Source: CAVXUB01 sp963764805
Lineage (GTDB): Bacteria; Actinomycetota; Acidimicrobiia; Acidimicrobiales; Bog-793
Direction of reading: 5' to 3'
DNA: 64,000 bases
Assembly: GCA_963764805.1 (NCBI GenBank)
Contig: CAVXUB010000001.1
Span: 248,001 to 312,000, forward strand
Shown here: positions 35,250 through 44,299 of the stretch, piece by piece
Layout: each line of letters begins with the position of its first letter
Numbering within the stretch: position 1 is the stretch's first letter
Made by a program: the position numbers and the translations under genes
Notes under the pieces: model-generated
Databases searched by the model: none
What the model saw: the letters and a program-made list of their open reading frames with translations, nothing else
Told to the model about the DNA's origin: nothing

Positions 35250-36518
35250 TTGACCCGGTCGGTTGCCGCCAAGCTCGTCGCCTACACAGGCATCTCAGCG
35301 CTGTTCCTCTCTGCGGCCGTAGCGTTCGGCCAAGCCGGTTTCGTCGCCGCATCGGCGCCCTTCCTGGTGGCCCTGCTCGCCGGGCTGACGACAGCACCGC
35401 GACAGGCGCCGGCCATCCGGGCCACAGCCGGGCTGTCCAGCGAGACGGTCGTCGAGGGGACGGACGTGACCTATACGGTCGAGCTCGTCTCCCCCGAGGG
35501 GGTGGACAAGCTGGAGGTCGGTGTCGCCATCCCGGAGGGGCTCGTGGTGGCAGAGGGTCATCTCCTGCAGGCGGTGAGGCTCGATCCGGGCGTCCCGACG
35601 GTGTTGGAGATAAAGCTGCAGACACCGCGTCTGGGGCACCTACCGCATCGGACCGCTGGCCGCGCGGTGCAGAGATGTCGGTGGGTTCTACGTCTGGCAA
35701 GGCTCGGTGGGCGAGGTCGTGACGCTGCAGGCGCTGTCCGAGCCGGGAGGTGCTGCGTACCCTGATCCGGCCCGAGAAGGTCGGTGCAGCGGGTGGCGAC
35801 CAGACCTCGCGCCTTCGCGGCGAAGGGATCGAGTTCGCCGACATCCGCCCCTACGTGCCCGGTGACCGCGGCGACCGGATCAACTGGCGAGCCACGGCAC
35901 GTCGCGGGAGCGCCTACGTGAACGATCGGCATCCGGAACGAAGCACCGACGTAGTGCTCTTCATCGACACCTTCGCCACGGTCGGGCTCGAAGACACGAT
36001 CCGCATCGCTTCTGTGCTGGCGACGTCCTACTTGCGGAGCCGCGACCGCGTCGGCCTGGTCGGATTCGGAGGCGTGCTGTCGTGGATCGAGCCGGGCGGC
36101 GGCCAGAGGCAGCTGGAGAGGATCATCGACGCGGCTCACGGCTACCGACGCCTACCTCAGCTATGCCTGGAAGAGGATCGACGACATCCCTCCCCGCACG
36201 TTCCCGGCGCGGTGCCTCGTGATCTGCATCTCGCCCCTGCTCGACGAGCGAGTGGTCGCCGCCGTCGCCAACCTGCGAGCGCGGGGCCTCGACATCGCCG
36301 TGGTCGAGGTGGCGGTGCGGCTGCCGGCTGAGGCAACCTCGACCCGTCACGGCCGGCTGGCACTGAGCCTTTTCGAGATGCAGCGGCAGATCCTGCGGGA
36401 TCGCCTCGGGACGCGTGGCGTGGTCGTCTCCACGGCGTCGGGCGAGGGCGGTGCACACGCAGCCGTCGCAGAGCTGGCGTTGCTGCGCCGTCGAGCCCAC
36501 ATCCGGAGCGGGCGGTGA
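35250..36518 (+). pseudogene. DUF58 protein split by three single-base frame changes
   Basis: Three reading frames together make one complete DUF58 protein of about 421 residues. Removing one G at each of 35633-35636, 35745-35747 and 36133-36134 restores it: 'LQTPRLGTYRIGPLAA', 'LSEPEVLRTLIRPEKVG' and 'IIDALTATDAYLSYAWKRI' then read through. The N-terminus has two membrane helices; the core shows the DUF58 hallmark 'EFADIRPYVPGDRGDRINWR' and 'VVLFIDTF', a VWA-like metal site. The TTG start at 35250 has GAGG 9 bases upstream. Three surplus Gs with no other damage suggest sequence errors, but real loss cannot be excluded. Confidence 0.8.
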
Positions 36519-37081
36519 CGAGCATCCTGGAGCGCTTCAAGAGCGGGGGGCCGCCGAGGGTCTGGCGAGCGGTCATCGCTGCGTCTCTGGCGCTCGGCGT
36601 GCTCGTGGCCTCGGTGGCGGGAGCCAAGGCGAACCTTGCGGGGCCGGCGGGCGCCCTCGGTTCGATCGCCGTCGGCATCCTCGTCGCAGCGATGGCCGTG
36701 CGCTCGATAGGAGCTGTGGCCCTCTCCGTTGTCATGCTCGCAGCATCGGCGGCGATGGGACGGCTGATGGAGGTCAACGGCGGCAGAACCGGCGCCACGC
36801 TCGCTGTATGCGTCGCCCTCTTCGTCATCGCAGAGCTCGCCACATGGTCGACCGAGCTGACGGTACGTCCCTTTGCGCGGAAGGGCGTCGACCGCCGCCG
36901 ATGGGCGAGATCGGGGGTGGCCGCCGCTACCGGGCTCGTGCTCGGCGCGGTCTGCGCGGCGCTCGGTTCGATCGGCATCGCCAGCACAGCCGGGCTGGTG
37001 GCGGTGGTGATCGGCGCGGCCGCGGGGTGCCTGGCGGTGGGGCTGGCAGTGATGATGGCGCTGCGCAACAGCGGCGCCTAG
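36515..37081 (+). CDS. multi-pass membrane protein
   Basis: Protein of 188 residues with about six hydrophobic segments (18-38, 45-60, 64-82, 94-108, 132-152 and 155-180). The GTG start overlaps the DUF58 stop, so it belongs to the MoxR operon as its last gene. No known family; in such operons the end gene is often a membrane partner of DUF58. Confidence 0.65.
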   Translation: MTSILERFKSGGPPRVWRAVIAASLALGVLVASVAGAKANLAGPAGALGSIAVGILVAAMAVRSIGAVALSVVMLAASAAMGRLMEVNGGRTGATLAVCVALFVIAELATWSTELTVRPFARKGVDRRRWARSGVAAATGLVLGAVCAALGSIGIASTAGLVAVVIGAAAGCLAVGLAVMMALRNSGA

Positions 37082-37126
37082 ACGTCGCGTTCCCCGAGGC
37101 TGGGATCGTTTAGCCGAGGCGGTAAT

Positions 37127-37172
37127 CGTAACGGGAGAAGATACATCTATGGATGACTGTTCTCCGCTTACG
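37127..37172. terminator. possible bidirectional terminator hairpin
   Basis: CGTAA..GGAGAA and TTCTCC..TTACG form an imperfect 13-position stem (two mismatches) around a 20-base loop. It lies between the convergent membrane-protein gene and bcp, where a shared terminator would be expected. Confidence 0.35.
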
Positions 37173-37189
37173 ATGTGGGCGCCTTCGTG

Positions 37190-37657
37190 TCACCGCGCCC
37201 TGGCGGCCTCCAGCACCTTTGCGGCGTGCCCGTCTGCGCGCACGTTGTACCAAGCCTTCTCGACGCGCCCTTCAGGCCCGATCAGGAAGCTCGACCTGAT
37301 GACGCCCACGCTCTTGCGCCCGTAGAGGGTCTTCTCGCCCCATGCTCCGTAGGCCTCCATCACCTCGTGGCTCGAGTCCGTCAGCAACGGGAAGGCGAGC
37401 CCGTATTTGGCCCGAAACCTCTGATGGCTTCCCGCATCGTCCCCGGACACTCCGACTACGGCCACGTCCGTACTGCCGAGATCCGCAAGGTTGCCGTTGA
37501 GCTGGCAGGCTTCTTTGGTGCAGCCAGGCGTGTCGTCGGCCGGGTAGAAGTACACCAACACCCGCCGGCCCTTGAAGTCGGCTAGAGCGACCGGCCGACC
37601 GTCGTGGTCGGGCAACGTGAACTCGGGAGCTGTGTCCCCCACTCCAAGTTTTGGCAA
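37190..37657 (-). CDS. bcp: thioredoxin-dependent thiol peroxidase (Bcp/PrxQ)
   Basis: Peroxiredoxin of 155 residues reducing peroxides with electrons from thioredoxin. 'GDTAPEFTLPDHDG' opens the domain; 'VYFYPADDTPGCTKEACQLN' carries the peroxidatic cysteine (first Cys) and the resolving cysteine five residues on, the PrxQ arrangement. 'VVGVSGDDAGSHQRFRAKYG' and 'RSSFLIGPEGRVEKAW' complete it. Convergent with the preceding membrane protein and divergent from the helicase. Confidence 0.95.
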   Translation of the reverse strand: MPKLGVGDTAPEFTLPDHDGRPVALADFKGRRVLVYFYPADDTPGCTKEACQLNGNLADLGSTDVAVVGVSGDDAGSHQRFRAKYGLAFPLLTDSSHEVMEAYGAWGEKTLYGRKSVGVIRSSFLIGPEGRVEKAWYNVRADGHAAKVLEAARAR

Positions 37658-37769
37658 GTGAACCTCCTGGTGCGCTCGTCAGATACTCTCGTGCCGAAGG
37701 ACGGCCGCTATCGTGCCACGGGGAATGGGCCTCGATGCGCCCGCTTGCCGTGGAGGTATCGACCGGATC

Positions 37770-38933
37770 ATGAGGAGGACGTTCGCCCAGCTGGGCGTCG
37801 ACGACGGGCTGGTGCGCACCCTGGCGGAGCAGGGCATCGTCGAGGCGTTCCCGGTGCAGGCGCTGACCATTCCCGACGCCATCGACGGACACGACGTCTG
37901 CGGGAAGGCGAAAACCGGATCGGGTAAGACCCTGGCGTTCGGTCTCCCCATGCTGATGAGGACGCCCAGATCCGAGCCAGGCAAGCCGGCATCGCTCGTC
38001 CTCGTGCCGACCCGGGAGCTGGCGGTGCAGGTGGCCGCCGTGCTCGAGCCGCTGGCGAAGGGCCAGAGCCGTCGTCTCGGCATCATCTACGGCGGCGCCG
38101 ACCTCGATGTCCAGCAACGCAGCCTCCGGCGCGGCGTGGACGTCATCGTTGCCACGCCGGGGAGGTTGATCGACTTCGTCGATCGGGGATCCGTGTCGCT
38201 GCGTGCCGTTTCGACGCTCGTGGTCGACGAGGCCGACCGGATGGCGGACATGGGCTTCATGCCACAGGTGGAGTGGCTGCTGCGACACATGCCGGCGGAA
38301 CGCCAGACGCTCCTGTTCTCGGCCACGTTGGACTCGGCCGTCGACAGGCTTGTGCGGCGCTACCTGCGTGAGCCCATCTTCCACGAGGTCACCTCCGCGA
38401 CAGTGACGGTCGAGGAGATGCAGCACCACTTCTTCAAGGTCCATCAGCTCGACAAGGCGAAGGTCGCCGCAGCCATCGCTGCAGGGGCTCAGAAGACTCT
38501 CCTGTTCGTCCGCACGAAGCGGGGCGCAGACCGCCTCGCCGGCGACCTGCGCGCCGAGGGCGTGCGGGTGGCGGCCATCCACGGCGACCTCCGCCAGAAC
38601 ATCCGCGAGCGTGCGGTGACCGATTTCGCCGCCGGCAAGCTCCCCGCTCTCGTGGCCACCGACGTCGCCGCTCGTGGACTCGACATCGAGGGGGTCGACG
38701 TGGTCGTCCACTACGACCCGCCGGAGGATCACAAGTCGTACCTGCATCGCTCCGGGCGGACCGCCCGTGCGGGAGAGTCGGGCACAGTGGTGACCCTCAT
38801 CCTCTGGGACCAGGAGCTGGCGATCGAGCGCCTGCAGAGGCGCCTCGGGCTGCGCGTCCCGATAAGCGAGGTCTTCTCGAACGACCCGAAGCTGCGCGAA
38901 CTGGGGGCTGGAGCCGAGCTGACGGCCGGATGA
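37770..38933 (+). CDS. DEAD-box RNA helicase
   Basis: ATP-dependent RNA helicase of 387 residues, core only, with no long C-terminal extension. Motifs in order: Q motif 'AFPVQALTIPDAI', Walker A 'KAKTGSGKTLAF', 'VPTRELAVQV', 'ATPGRLIDF', DEAD box as 'VVDEADRM' and SAT 'LFSATLDSAV'. The second domain has 'FVRTKRGADRLAGDL', 'ALVATDVAARGLDIEGVD' and 'YLHRSGRTARAG'. ATG 37770 is preferred to 37713 because it starts right at the family's 'F.QLGV' segment. Confidence 0.93.
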   Translation: MRRTFAQLGVDDGLVRTLAEQGIVEAFPVQALTIPDAIDGHDVCGKAKTGSGKTLAFGLPMLMRTPRSEPGKPASLVLVPTRELAVQVAAVLEPLAKGQSRRLGIIYGGADLDVQQRSLRRGVDVIVATPGRLIDFVDRGSVSLRAVSTLVVDEADRMADMGFMPQVEWLLRHMPAERQTLLFSATLDSAVDRLVRRYLREPIFHEVTSATVTVEEMQHHFFKVHQLDKAKVAAAIAAGAQKTLLFVRTKRGADRLAGDLRAEGVRVAAIHGDLRQNIRERAVTDFAAGKLPALVATDVAARGLDIEGVDVVVHYDPPEDHKSYLHRSGRTARAGESGTVVTLILWDQELAIERLQRRLGLRVPISEVFSNDPKLRELGAGAELTAG

Positions 38934-38961
38934 CGGGGCCAGCTTTCGAGGGCGCCCTCCG

Positions 38962-39887
38962 ATGAGGATCGTCTCGCTCGTCCCCTCGGGGACGGAGATC
39001 GCCTTCGCAGTCGGCCTCGGCCCCAATCTGGTCGGCGTCACCGCGGAGTGCGACTATCCGGCTGCGGCATGCCGGCTGCCACAGGTGACGCGGCCGATGA
39101 TCGGCTCGCAGATCGCCACGGCCGCGCCGATGGCGGACCCGGCAGAGATCGATGCGCGCGCGTCCGCCAGCAGGTCGAAGCCGGCGAGCCGCTGTACCAC
39201 CTCGACCGGGATCTCATCGCCCGCCTGCAACCGGACCTCGTTATCGCCCAGGACCTGTGCAGGGTGTGCGCCGTGCCCAGCGGTGACATCTCCTCCGCGC
39301 TGGAGGCGCTCGGCCTCAGCTGCGACGTGCTCTCCCTCGATCCGCAGGACCTGCAGGGCGTGCTGGAGTCGATCGAGCAGGTAGGGGTCGCCGCCGGCGT
39401 CGCAGACCGAGCTATCGAGCTGCGGCGCCAGCTCGAGGCAAGGCTCGCTGCCATCGCCACGTCGGTCCCGTCTGGCGGCCGCCGGCCCCGAGTGCTCGGC
39501 CTCGAGTGGCCCGATCCACCCTTCGTCGGCGGCCACTGGATCCCCGACATGGTGACCGCCGCCGGCGGGACGCCGCTTCTCGCCAGTAGCGGCTCTCCCT
39601 CCAGAGAGTGTTCCTGGAGGGAGATCGCCGACGCCGCGCCCGACACGGTGGTGTTCATGCCCTGCGGCTACGACCTCGGAGGGGCGATGGCCCTCGGCGG
39701 CAAACTGCTCGAAACGCTCCGCCGCGAGTGTGGCGCGAACCACACGGCCATCGTCGCCGTCGAGGCTTCGGCGTACTTCTCTCGACCTGGTCCGCGCCTC
39801 GTGGAGGGTGTGGCCATCCTTGCGGAGGTGCTCCATCCCGGCTCTGACATCGGTGCGCCGCCCGGATCTTGGGCACCGGTCGGCTGA
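38962..39887 (+). pseudogene. cobalamin-binding (BtuF-like) substrate-binding protein, frameshifted
   Basis: Two frames meet at the (GC)4G run 39154-39162. Losing two bases, or gaining one, there joins 'MRIVSLVPSGTEIAFAVGLG' and 'RPMIGSQIATAAPMADPAEI' to 'VRQQVEAGEPLYHLDRDLIA' and 'LQPDLVIAQDLCRVCAVPSG', giving about 308 residues. The family binds corrinoids or similar ligands. 'VLGLEWPDPPFVGGHWIPDM' and 'VFMPCGYDL' match the cytoplasmic ABC-type variant without signal peptide common in actinobacteria and archaea. No transporter genes are beside it. Apart from the run the gene looks healthy. Confidence 0.75.
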
Positions 39888-39952
39888 TGCCGAGCCGGTA
39901 GCGCTTCCGGCCCAAGCCCCCTCGCCGCCCCGCTGCCCGTAGCATCTGCTTC

Positions 39953-40666
39953 ATGACGGATCGCCTGTACTTCCGCCAGCTGCTCGCAGGGCGCGACTTC
40001 GCCAAGACGGACCCGATCGCCAGGCAGATGGTCAACTTCGTGTACCTGATCGGCGACCGCGAGACGGGGGAAGCGCTCGCCGTGGACCCGGCATACGATC
40101 CTGCGGGACTCGTGCAGTTCCTGGAGGCCGACGGCATGAGGCTGGCGGGGGTGCTGGCCACGCACTACCACGCCGATCACATCGGAGGAAGCCTCGGCGG
40201 CCATCCGATCGCGGGCGTGGCGGCCCTGCTCGAGGTGGTCGACGTACCAGTTCATGTGCAGCGAGCCGAGGTGCCGTGGGTCGAGCGAGCAGCCGGAGTG
40301 ACGCGCTCGGTTCTCCACGAGCTGGAGCCGGGTGCCATAGTCCAGGTTGGCGCCCTGCCTGTCACGTGCATCCACACTCCCGGCCACACGCCCGGTAGCC
40401 AGTGCTTCCTGGTCGACGGCAAGCTGATCGCCGGAGACACCCTCTTCCTCGAAGGGTGCGGCCGCACCGATCTGCCAGGGAGCGACCCCGAGCAGATGTA
40501 CGAGAGCTTGACGCATCGACTGGCGATCGTCCCCGACGACATTGTCCTCTACCCCGGGCACCTCTATTCATCCGAGTCGTCTGCAACCATGGGCGAGACC
40601 CGCAGCACCAACTACGTGATGGCTCCCCGTTCCTCCGAGGAGTGGCTGCGCCTCTTCAGCATCTGA
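39953..40666 (+). CDS. MBL-fold metallo-hydrolase
   Basis: Metallo-beta-lactamase-fold protein of 237 residues of the hydroxyacylglutathione-hydrolase/persulfide-dioxygenase-like group. Metal ligands are in 'ATHYHADHIGG', 'IHTPGHTPGSQCFLVDGKLI' and 'AGDTLFLEGCGRTDLPGSDP', and the last histidine in 'LYPGHLYS'. The N-terminal 'MVNFVYLIGDRETGEALAVD' is typical. Substrate unknown. It is followed by the convergent secreted repeat protein. Confidence 0.88.
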   Translation: MTDRLYFRQLLAGRDFAKTDPIARQMVNFVYLIGDRETGEALAVDPAYDPAGLVQFLEADGMRLAGVLATHYHADHIGGSLGGHPIAGVAALLEVVDVPVHVQRAEVPWVERAAGVTRSVLHELEPGAIVQVGALPVTCIHTPGHTPGSQCFLVDGKLIAGDTLFLEGCGRTDLPGSDPEQMYESLTHRLAIVPDDIVLYPGHLYSSESSATMGETRSTNYVMAPRSSEEWLRLFSI

Positions 40667-40712
40667 GCCGATCCAGCACCTGAGCCGACTCAGCGGGCGA
40701 CACCTGACGCGA

Positions 40713-40753
40713 ACGACCCCGAGCCGGATTGCTGGGTGCCGGCCCGGGGTCGT
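40713..40753. terminator. strong hairpin between convergent genes
   Basis: ACGACCCCG and CGGGGTCGT plus GCCGG and CCGGC form a 15-position stem with one mismatch and an 11-base loop, 47 bases after the MBL stop. No U-tract follows on either strand. A bidirectional terminator for the MBL gene and the convergent gene is likely. Confidence 0.55.
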
Positions 40754-40804
40754 CTCGCTGCTGGGGTCTGGTGCTTGGGCTACTGCGCTTGCTGCGTTTT
40801 TTCG

Positions 40805-40862
40805 GTACTGCTGCTGGGTTACTGCGTGTTGCGGTGCTGCTGCTGGGTTACTGCGTGTTGCG
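40805..40862. repeat. 29-bp tandem duplication
   Basis: Two adjacent 29-base copies differing by one base, built around 'CTGCTGCTGGGTTACTGCGT', in the non-coding gap after the convergent hairpin. A looser related sequence precedes them, ending in a T6 run near 40799-40803. Confidence 0.8.
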
Positions 40863-40895
40863 GTGTCGGGGTGACTGGGATGGAACCTGCTGGTA

Positions 40896-43247
40896 TCAGA
40901 CCGTCGACATTCCGACGATCGGCTGGTTGAGGTGGAGGTTGCCGGTGGACCCGTAGAACTTGGCGCCGAAGGAGAAGATCCCGCCGTCCCGGGCCACCAG
41001 CCAGTAGCCGCCCGAGACGTTGTCCGTCGCCATGCCGACGATCGGTTGGTTGAGGTGTTGGCCGCCCATCGAGCCGAGGAAGTGAACGCCTCCGAAGGCG
41101 AAGATGCCGCCGTCCGACGCCACCATCCAGTAGCCCGTTCCGGTCAGGTTGGATGTCAACCCGACGACTGGCCGGTTGAGGACATGGCCACCCATCGAGC
41201 CGTAGTTGGGAGCGTTGAAGTTGAAGATGCCGCCTCCGGCCGTGGCCAGCCAGTATCCGCCGGTCTGCCGGTCGAGGGAGATCGCGACGACCGGCGTGAC
41301 GGGCGGATGAGCAGCCTGGCTGCCGTAGTTGGGCGCTCCCCCGAAGGGGTAGACGCTTCCGTCCGCGCCCACCAGCCAGTACCCGTTCCCGGCGAGGTCG
41401 GAGGCGATCCCAGCGATCTGGCCGGCAAGGGGCTGGCCCTGCATCGAGCCGTAGAACTGCGCATTGCCGAACGTGTACACGGATCCGTCGGCAGTTGCTA
41501 TCCAGTAACCACCGCCGTCCGGGGTCTCTGCCAGGCCGACCACGGGTGACGGTAGGTACATCGAGCCGGTCGAGCCGCAGAACGGCATGTTCGCAAAGTC
41601 GAACACGCCACCGTCTGCCGCCACGAAGCGATAGCCGATCGGCTCCGGCGGGGCACTGCAGTGGACCGTCGGCGGTCCCTCGCTCGGGGGGTCGACGCCG
41701 GTGTGGAGTGTGTCCATCCGGAACATCGGCCACGCCGGGGGGCTCTTCGGTCCGACCGCGAACGGGAAGGCGTTGACGGAGCCTGGGTAGAGTGGGCCGC
41801 CGCAGGCGACGTACAGCCGCCAGCCGACGTTGGGGATGTTCGTCACCGCGGCCGATCCCTGCACGGCGCAGGGCTTTACGAGCGGGTGCGTGCCGGTCGA
41901 GTAGATCGGATAGCCGTTCGAGCCCGCCAGAAGGTACTCGCCCAAGGCGTTGCCGACGATGACGTCCTCACCGCCATCGGACATCAGGTCGACGAGGACA
42001 GGGGAGGCGAGCAGCTCGTACTGGTTGAGCTCACACGACCACATCAGGCCGCCGGCTCCGTTGTAAGCACTGACGACAGCCGGCCCGTAGTGCGCGCCGG
42101 AGGCGACCACCACATCCTCCTGGCCGTTCCCGAGCAGGTCACCGATCGCCGGCGAGGCGAAGGTCGGCCCGCTGGTGTGCACGGGCCATCCGGGGACGGG
42201 CTGGCCGTCGTCCGCATAGAAGGCATAGACGAGGTCGCTGTCGCCGGGTGTGTAGTAGGCACCGTCCCAGCTGGTGCCGATGACCACGGCCGCCCGTCCT
42301 GACGCGTTGATGTGGCCGATGGCCGGGCTCGACCAGAAGGCCTGCGGTCGGCAGAGCGACCACATCACGTGGACGGCGTTGCCCCACCAGCGCAGGTCGT
42401 AGACCCAACCTCCGTAGCAGCCGTGGAGGCCCGTGCTGTCGGCGCCGATGTAGATGTCGTCATGCCCCGATCCTGAGGGGTCATAGAGGGCAGGAGACGA
42501 CCAGACGGTGTCCTGGTTCCAGAAGGGGAAGCCGGGGACGAGCTGCCCGTCAGGCTGCAGGGCGTAGATGTAGTGGTCGTAGGAGCCGAAGACGATGTCC
42601 ATCTGCCCGTTGCCGGTGATGTCGCCGACCGCCGGCGACGAGAAGACCGAGTTGGCATACCCGTTGGGGGGGCCACCCGTCCATTCGTTGAACGTCGCCT
42701 TGGTGTGGAATACGAAACGAACCTGGCCGCTCGCGTACCAAGCCTCCACGCCGCCCTGCTGGTTGGCGACGTACAGGGAGCCGGCGCCGACGATGATCGT
42801 CGGCGGCTTGTCCGGCCCGTCGAGATAGGCGACCGTGGGAGTGGAGTCCACCGCGCTCGGATGCCCGGGCGCGATGTCGACCGGCTGCGGCCAACCCGGG
42901 AGCTCCTGCCCTGTCGTCGCGTTCATCACGTAGACGTAGCCGGTGAGCGACCCGATCACGACTGCCCGAACGCCGTCGATCTCCGCCACCGTCGGCGAAC
43001 TGAAGGCGACCCGGCCGATGCCCGTCTGCCAGACCCTCGCCGGCCACGTAGCGGGGAGCGGCGCGGACTGGTGGAGGACCGAACGCGCAACGGCATGGGA
43101 AACCCGCTGCGGCGAACTGTGAGTCTTCAATGCCGAAGCGGCCGGAGCAGTGGAGGACACGACCGCTGCCGTGGCGGCGGCGGCTACTGCCAACGAGCCG
43201 GCGATCCGAAGTATCGAGCTCCAACGAGATCGCGAACCACTCAGCAT
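40896..43247 (-). CDS. secreted FG-GAP/beta-propeller protein with C-terminal 'GYWLV' repeats
   Basis: Protein of 783 residues. Basic start, hydrophobic core ('ILRIAGSLAVAAAATAAVV') and 'APAASA' form a signal peptide of about 40 residues. Residues 75-500 contain FG-GAP/VCBS-like repeats with 'FSSPAVGDITGNGQMDIVFG' and several similar 'SPAIG' units. The last 270 residues are six repeats of about 42 residues of the form 'GYWLVA.DGGIFSFG..FYGS'. This kind of repeat is frequent in secreted Acidimicrobiia proteins. A surface or extracellular binding role is likely. ATG 43247 gives the signal peptide; the open frame upstream does not. Confidence 0.85.
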   Translation of the reverse strand: MLSGSRSRWSSILRIAGSLAVAAAATAAVVSSTAPAASALKTHSSPQRVSHAVARSVLHQSAPLPATWPARVWQTGIGRVAFSSPTVAEIDGVRAVVIGSLTGYVYVMNATTGQELPGWPQPVDIAPGHPSAVDSTPTVAYLDGPDKPPTIIVGAGSLYVANQQGGVEAWYASGQVRFVFHTKATFNEWTGGPPNGYANSVFSSPAVGDITGNGQMDIVFGSYDHYIYALQPDGQLVPGFPFWNQDTVWSSPALYDPSGSGHDDIYIGADSTGLHGCYGGWVYDLRWWGNAVHVMWSLCRPQAFWSSPAIGHINASGRAAVVIGTSWDGAYYTPGDSDLVYAFYADDGQPVPGWPVHTSGPTFASPAIGDLLGNGQEDVVVASGAHYGPAVVSAYNGAGGLMWSCELNQYELLASPVLVDLMSDGGEDVIVGNALGEYLLAGSNGYPIYSTGTHPLVKPCAVQGSAAVTNIPNVGWRLYVACGGPLYPGSVNAFPFAVGPKSPPAWPMFRMDTLHTGVDPPSEGPPTVHCSAPPEPIGYRFVAADGGVFDFANMPFCGSTGSMYLPSPVVGLAETPDGGGYWIATADGSVYTFGNAQFYGSMQGQPLAGQIAGIASDLAGNGYWLVGADGSVYPFGGAPNYGSQAAHPPVTPVVAISLDRQTGGYWLATAGGGIFNFNAPNYGSMGGHVLNRPVVGLTSNLTGTGYWMVASDGGIFAFGGVHFLGSMGGQHLNQPIVGMATDNVSGGYWLVARDGGIFSFGAKFYGSTGNLHLNQPIVGMSTV

Positions 43248-43468
43248 GGATACTTCATCGGCGCCAGCTTTTGCCTGCTTGAGCAGGTATCTCGTACACC
43301 TCACGATCGTGGCCGTGCGTAACCGCAGGTCAGGGGGCGTGAAGGCGACAGCCAGCGAAACTTTCCAGCGGCGATCGATTTGGACAAGGTGCAAATCCTC
43401 CCGTACGTAGTACGTCCAGCTCGCCGCGATTACGATCCCGAGCGCGGGCTGCAGCGAGGAGGCTGGCG

Positions 43469-44299
43469 TTGAAGGTCTTCATCTCGAGCGATATGGAAGG
43501 TTGTGCCGGGATCGTCGACTGGTCCCAGTGCCGAGCTCCGGGGCCCGCCTACGAAGCGGGCTGTGCTCTGCTGCTCGGCGAGGTCAACGCGGCCATCGCC
43601 GGTGCCGAAGCCGCTGGCGCCACGCAGATCCTCGTCAATGACTCCCACGGGGCGATGGCGAACCTCCCGCCCGACTCGCTGGCGGGGGGCGCGAGCTACC
43701 TCTCTGGCCGCCACAAGCCGCTCTACATGATGGAGGGCTTGGACGGCACCTTCGATGCGGTGCTCTTCGTCGGCTATCACGGTTCCATGGGATCGTCCGG
43801 CATCCTCTCCCATACCTACAACCCTCGCGCAGTCTACGGAGCCCGGCTGAACGGTGCCGTTACCGGCGAGGCAGGGATCAACGCACTGGTCGCGCTCGCC
43901 CACCGGACGCCGATCGCCCTCGTGACAGGAGATCAGTTCGCCACACAAGAAGCCCGTCCGTTCTGCGGGATGGCGGAGGAGGTGGCGGTGAAGGAGTCGG
44001 TGACGCGGTTCGCAGCGCTCTCGATGCACCCGCAGTCTGCCCGGAGCGCCATCCACAAGGGCGCCGAGTCGGCGCTGCAACGTAGCCGCCAGCAGCAGAT
44101 GTCTCTGCCGGGCATCGAGCTGCCGGCCACACTGGAGATCGACTGGCTGACCGCCGACATGGCGGAGATGGCCACCTGGGTTCGAGGTGTCGAACGTACC
44201 GGCGAACGGACGGTGCAGATCTCTTCGGCGGACCCTCTGCAGATCTACCGCAGTTTCGTAGCCTGCATCTCGCTCACCCGCTCGATCGTCGAGGCGTGA
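43469..44299 (+). CDS. M55 family D-aminopeptidase (DppA-like)
   Basis: Protein of 276 residues of the zinc-dependent DppA family, which removes D-amino acids from peptides. The metal-binding N-terminus 'KVFISSDMEGCAGIVDW' is clear, then 'NDSHGAMANL' and 'FVGYHGSMG', and later 'GEAGINALVALAHRTPIALV'. The TTG start is supported by GAGGAGG 5 bases upstream. It overlaps the convergent ketopantoate reductase gene by 26 bases. No peptide transporter lies nearby. Confidence 0.92.
   Translation: MKVFISSDMEGCAGIVDWSQCRAPGPAYEAGCALLLGEVNAAIAGAEAAGATQILVNDSHGAMANLPPDSLAGGASYLSGRHKPLYMMEGLDGTFDAVLFVGYHGSMGSSGILSHTYNPRAVYGARLNGAVTGEAGINALVALAHRTPIALVTGDQFATQEARPFCGMAEEVAVKESVTRFAALSMHPQSARSAIHKGAESALQRSRQQQMSLPGIELPATLEIDWLTADMAEMATWVRGVERTGERTVQISSADPLQIYRSFVACISLTRSIVEA

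Noticed and set aside
36219..36518. Separate small gene starting at GTG 36219
   Set aside because: Its start is inside the DUF58 domain; one base removal upstream makes it the natural C-terminus of DUF58.
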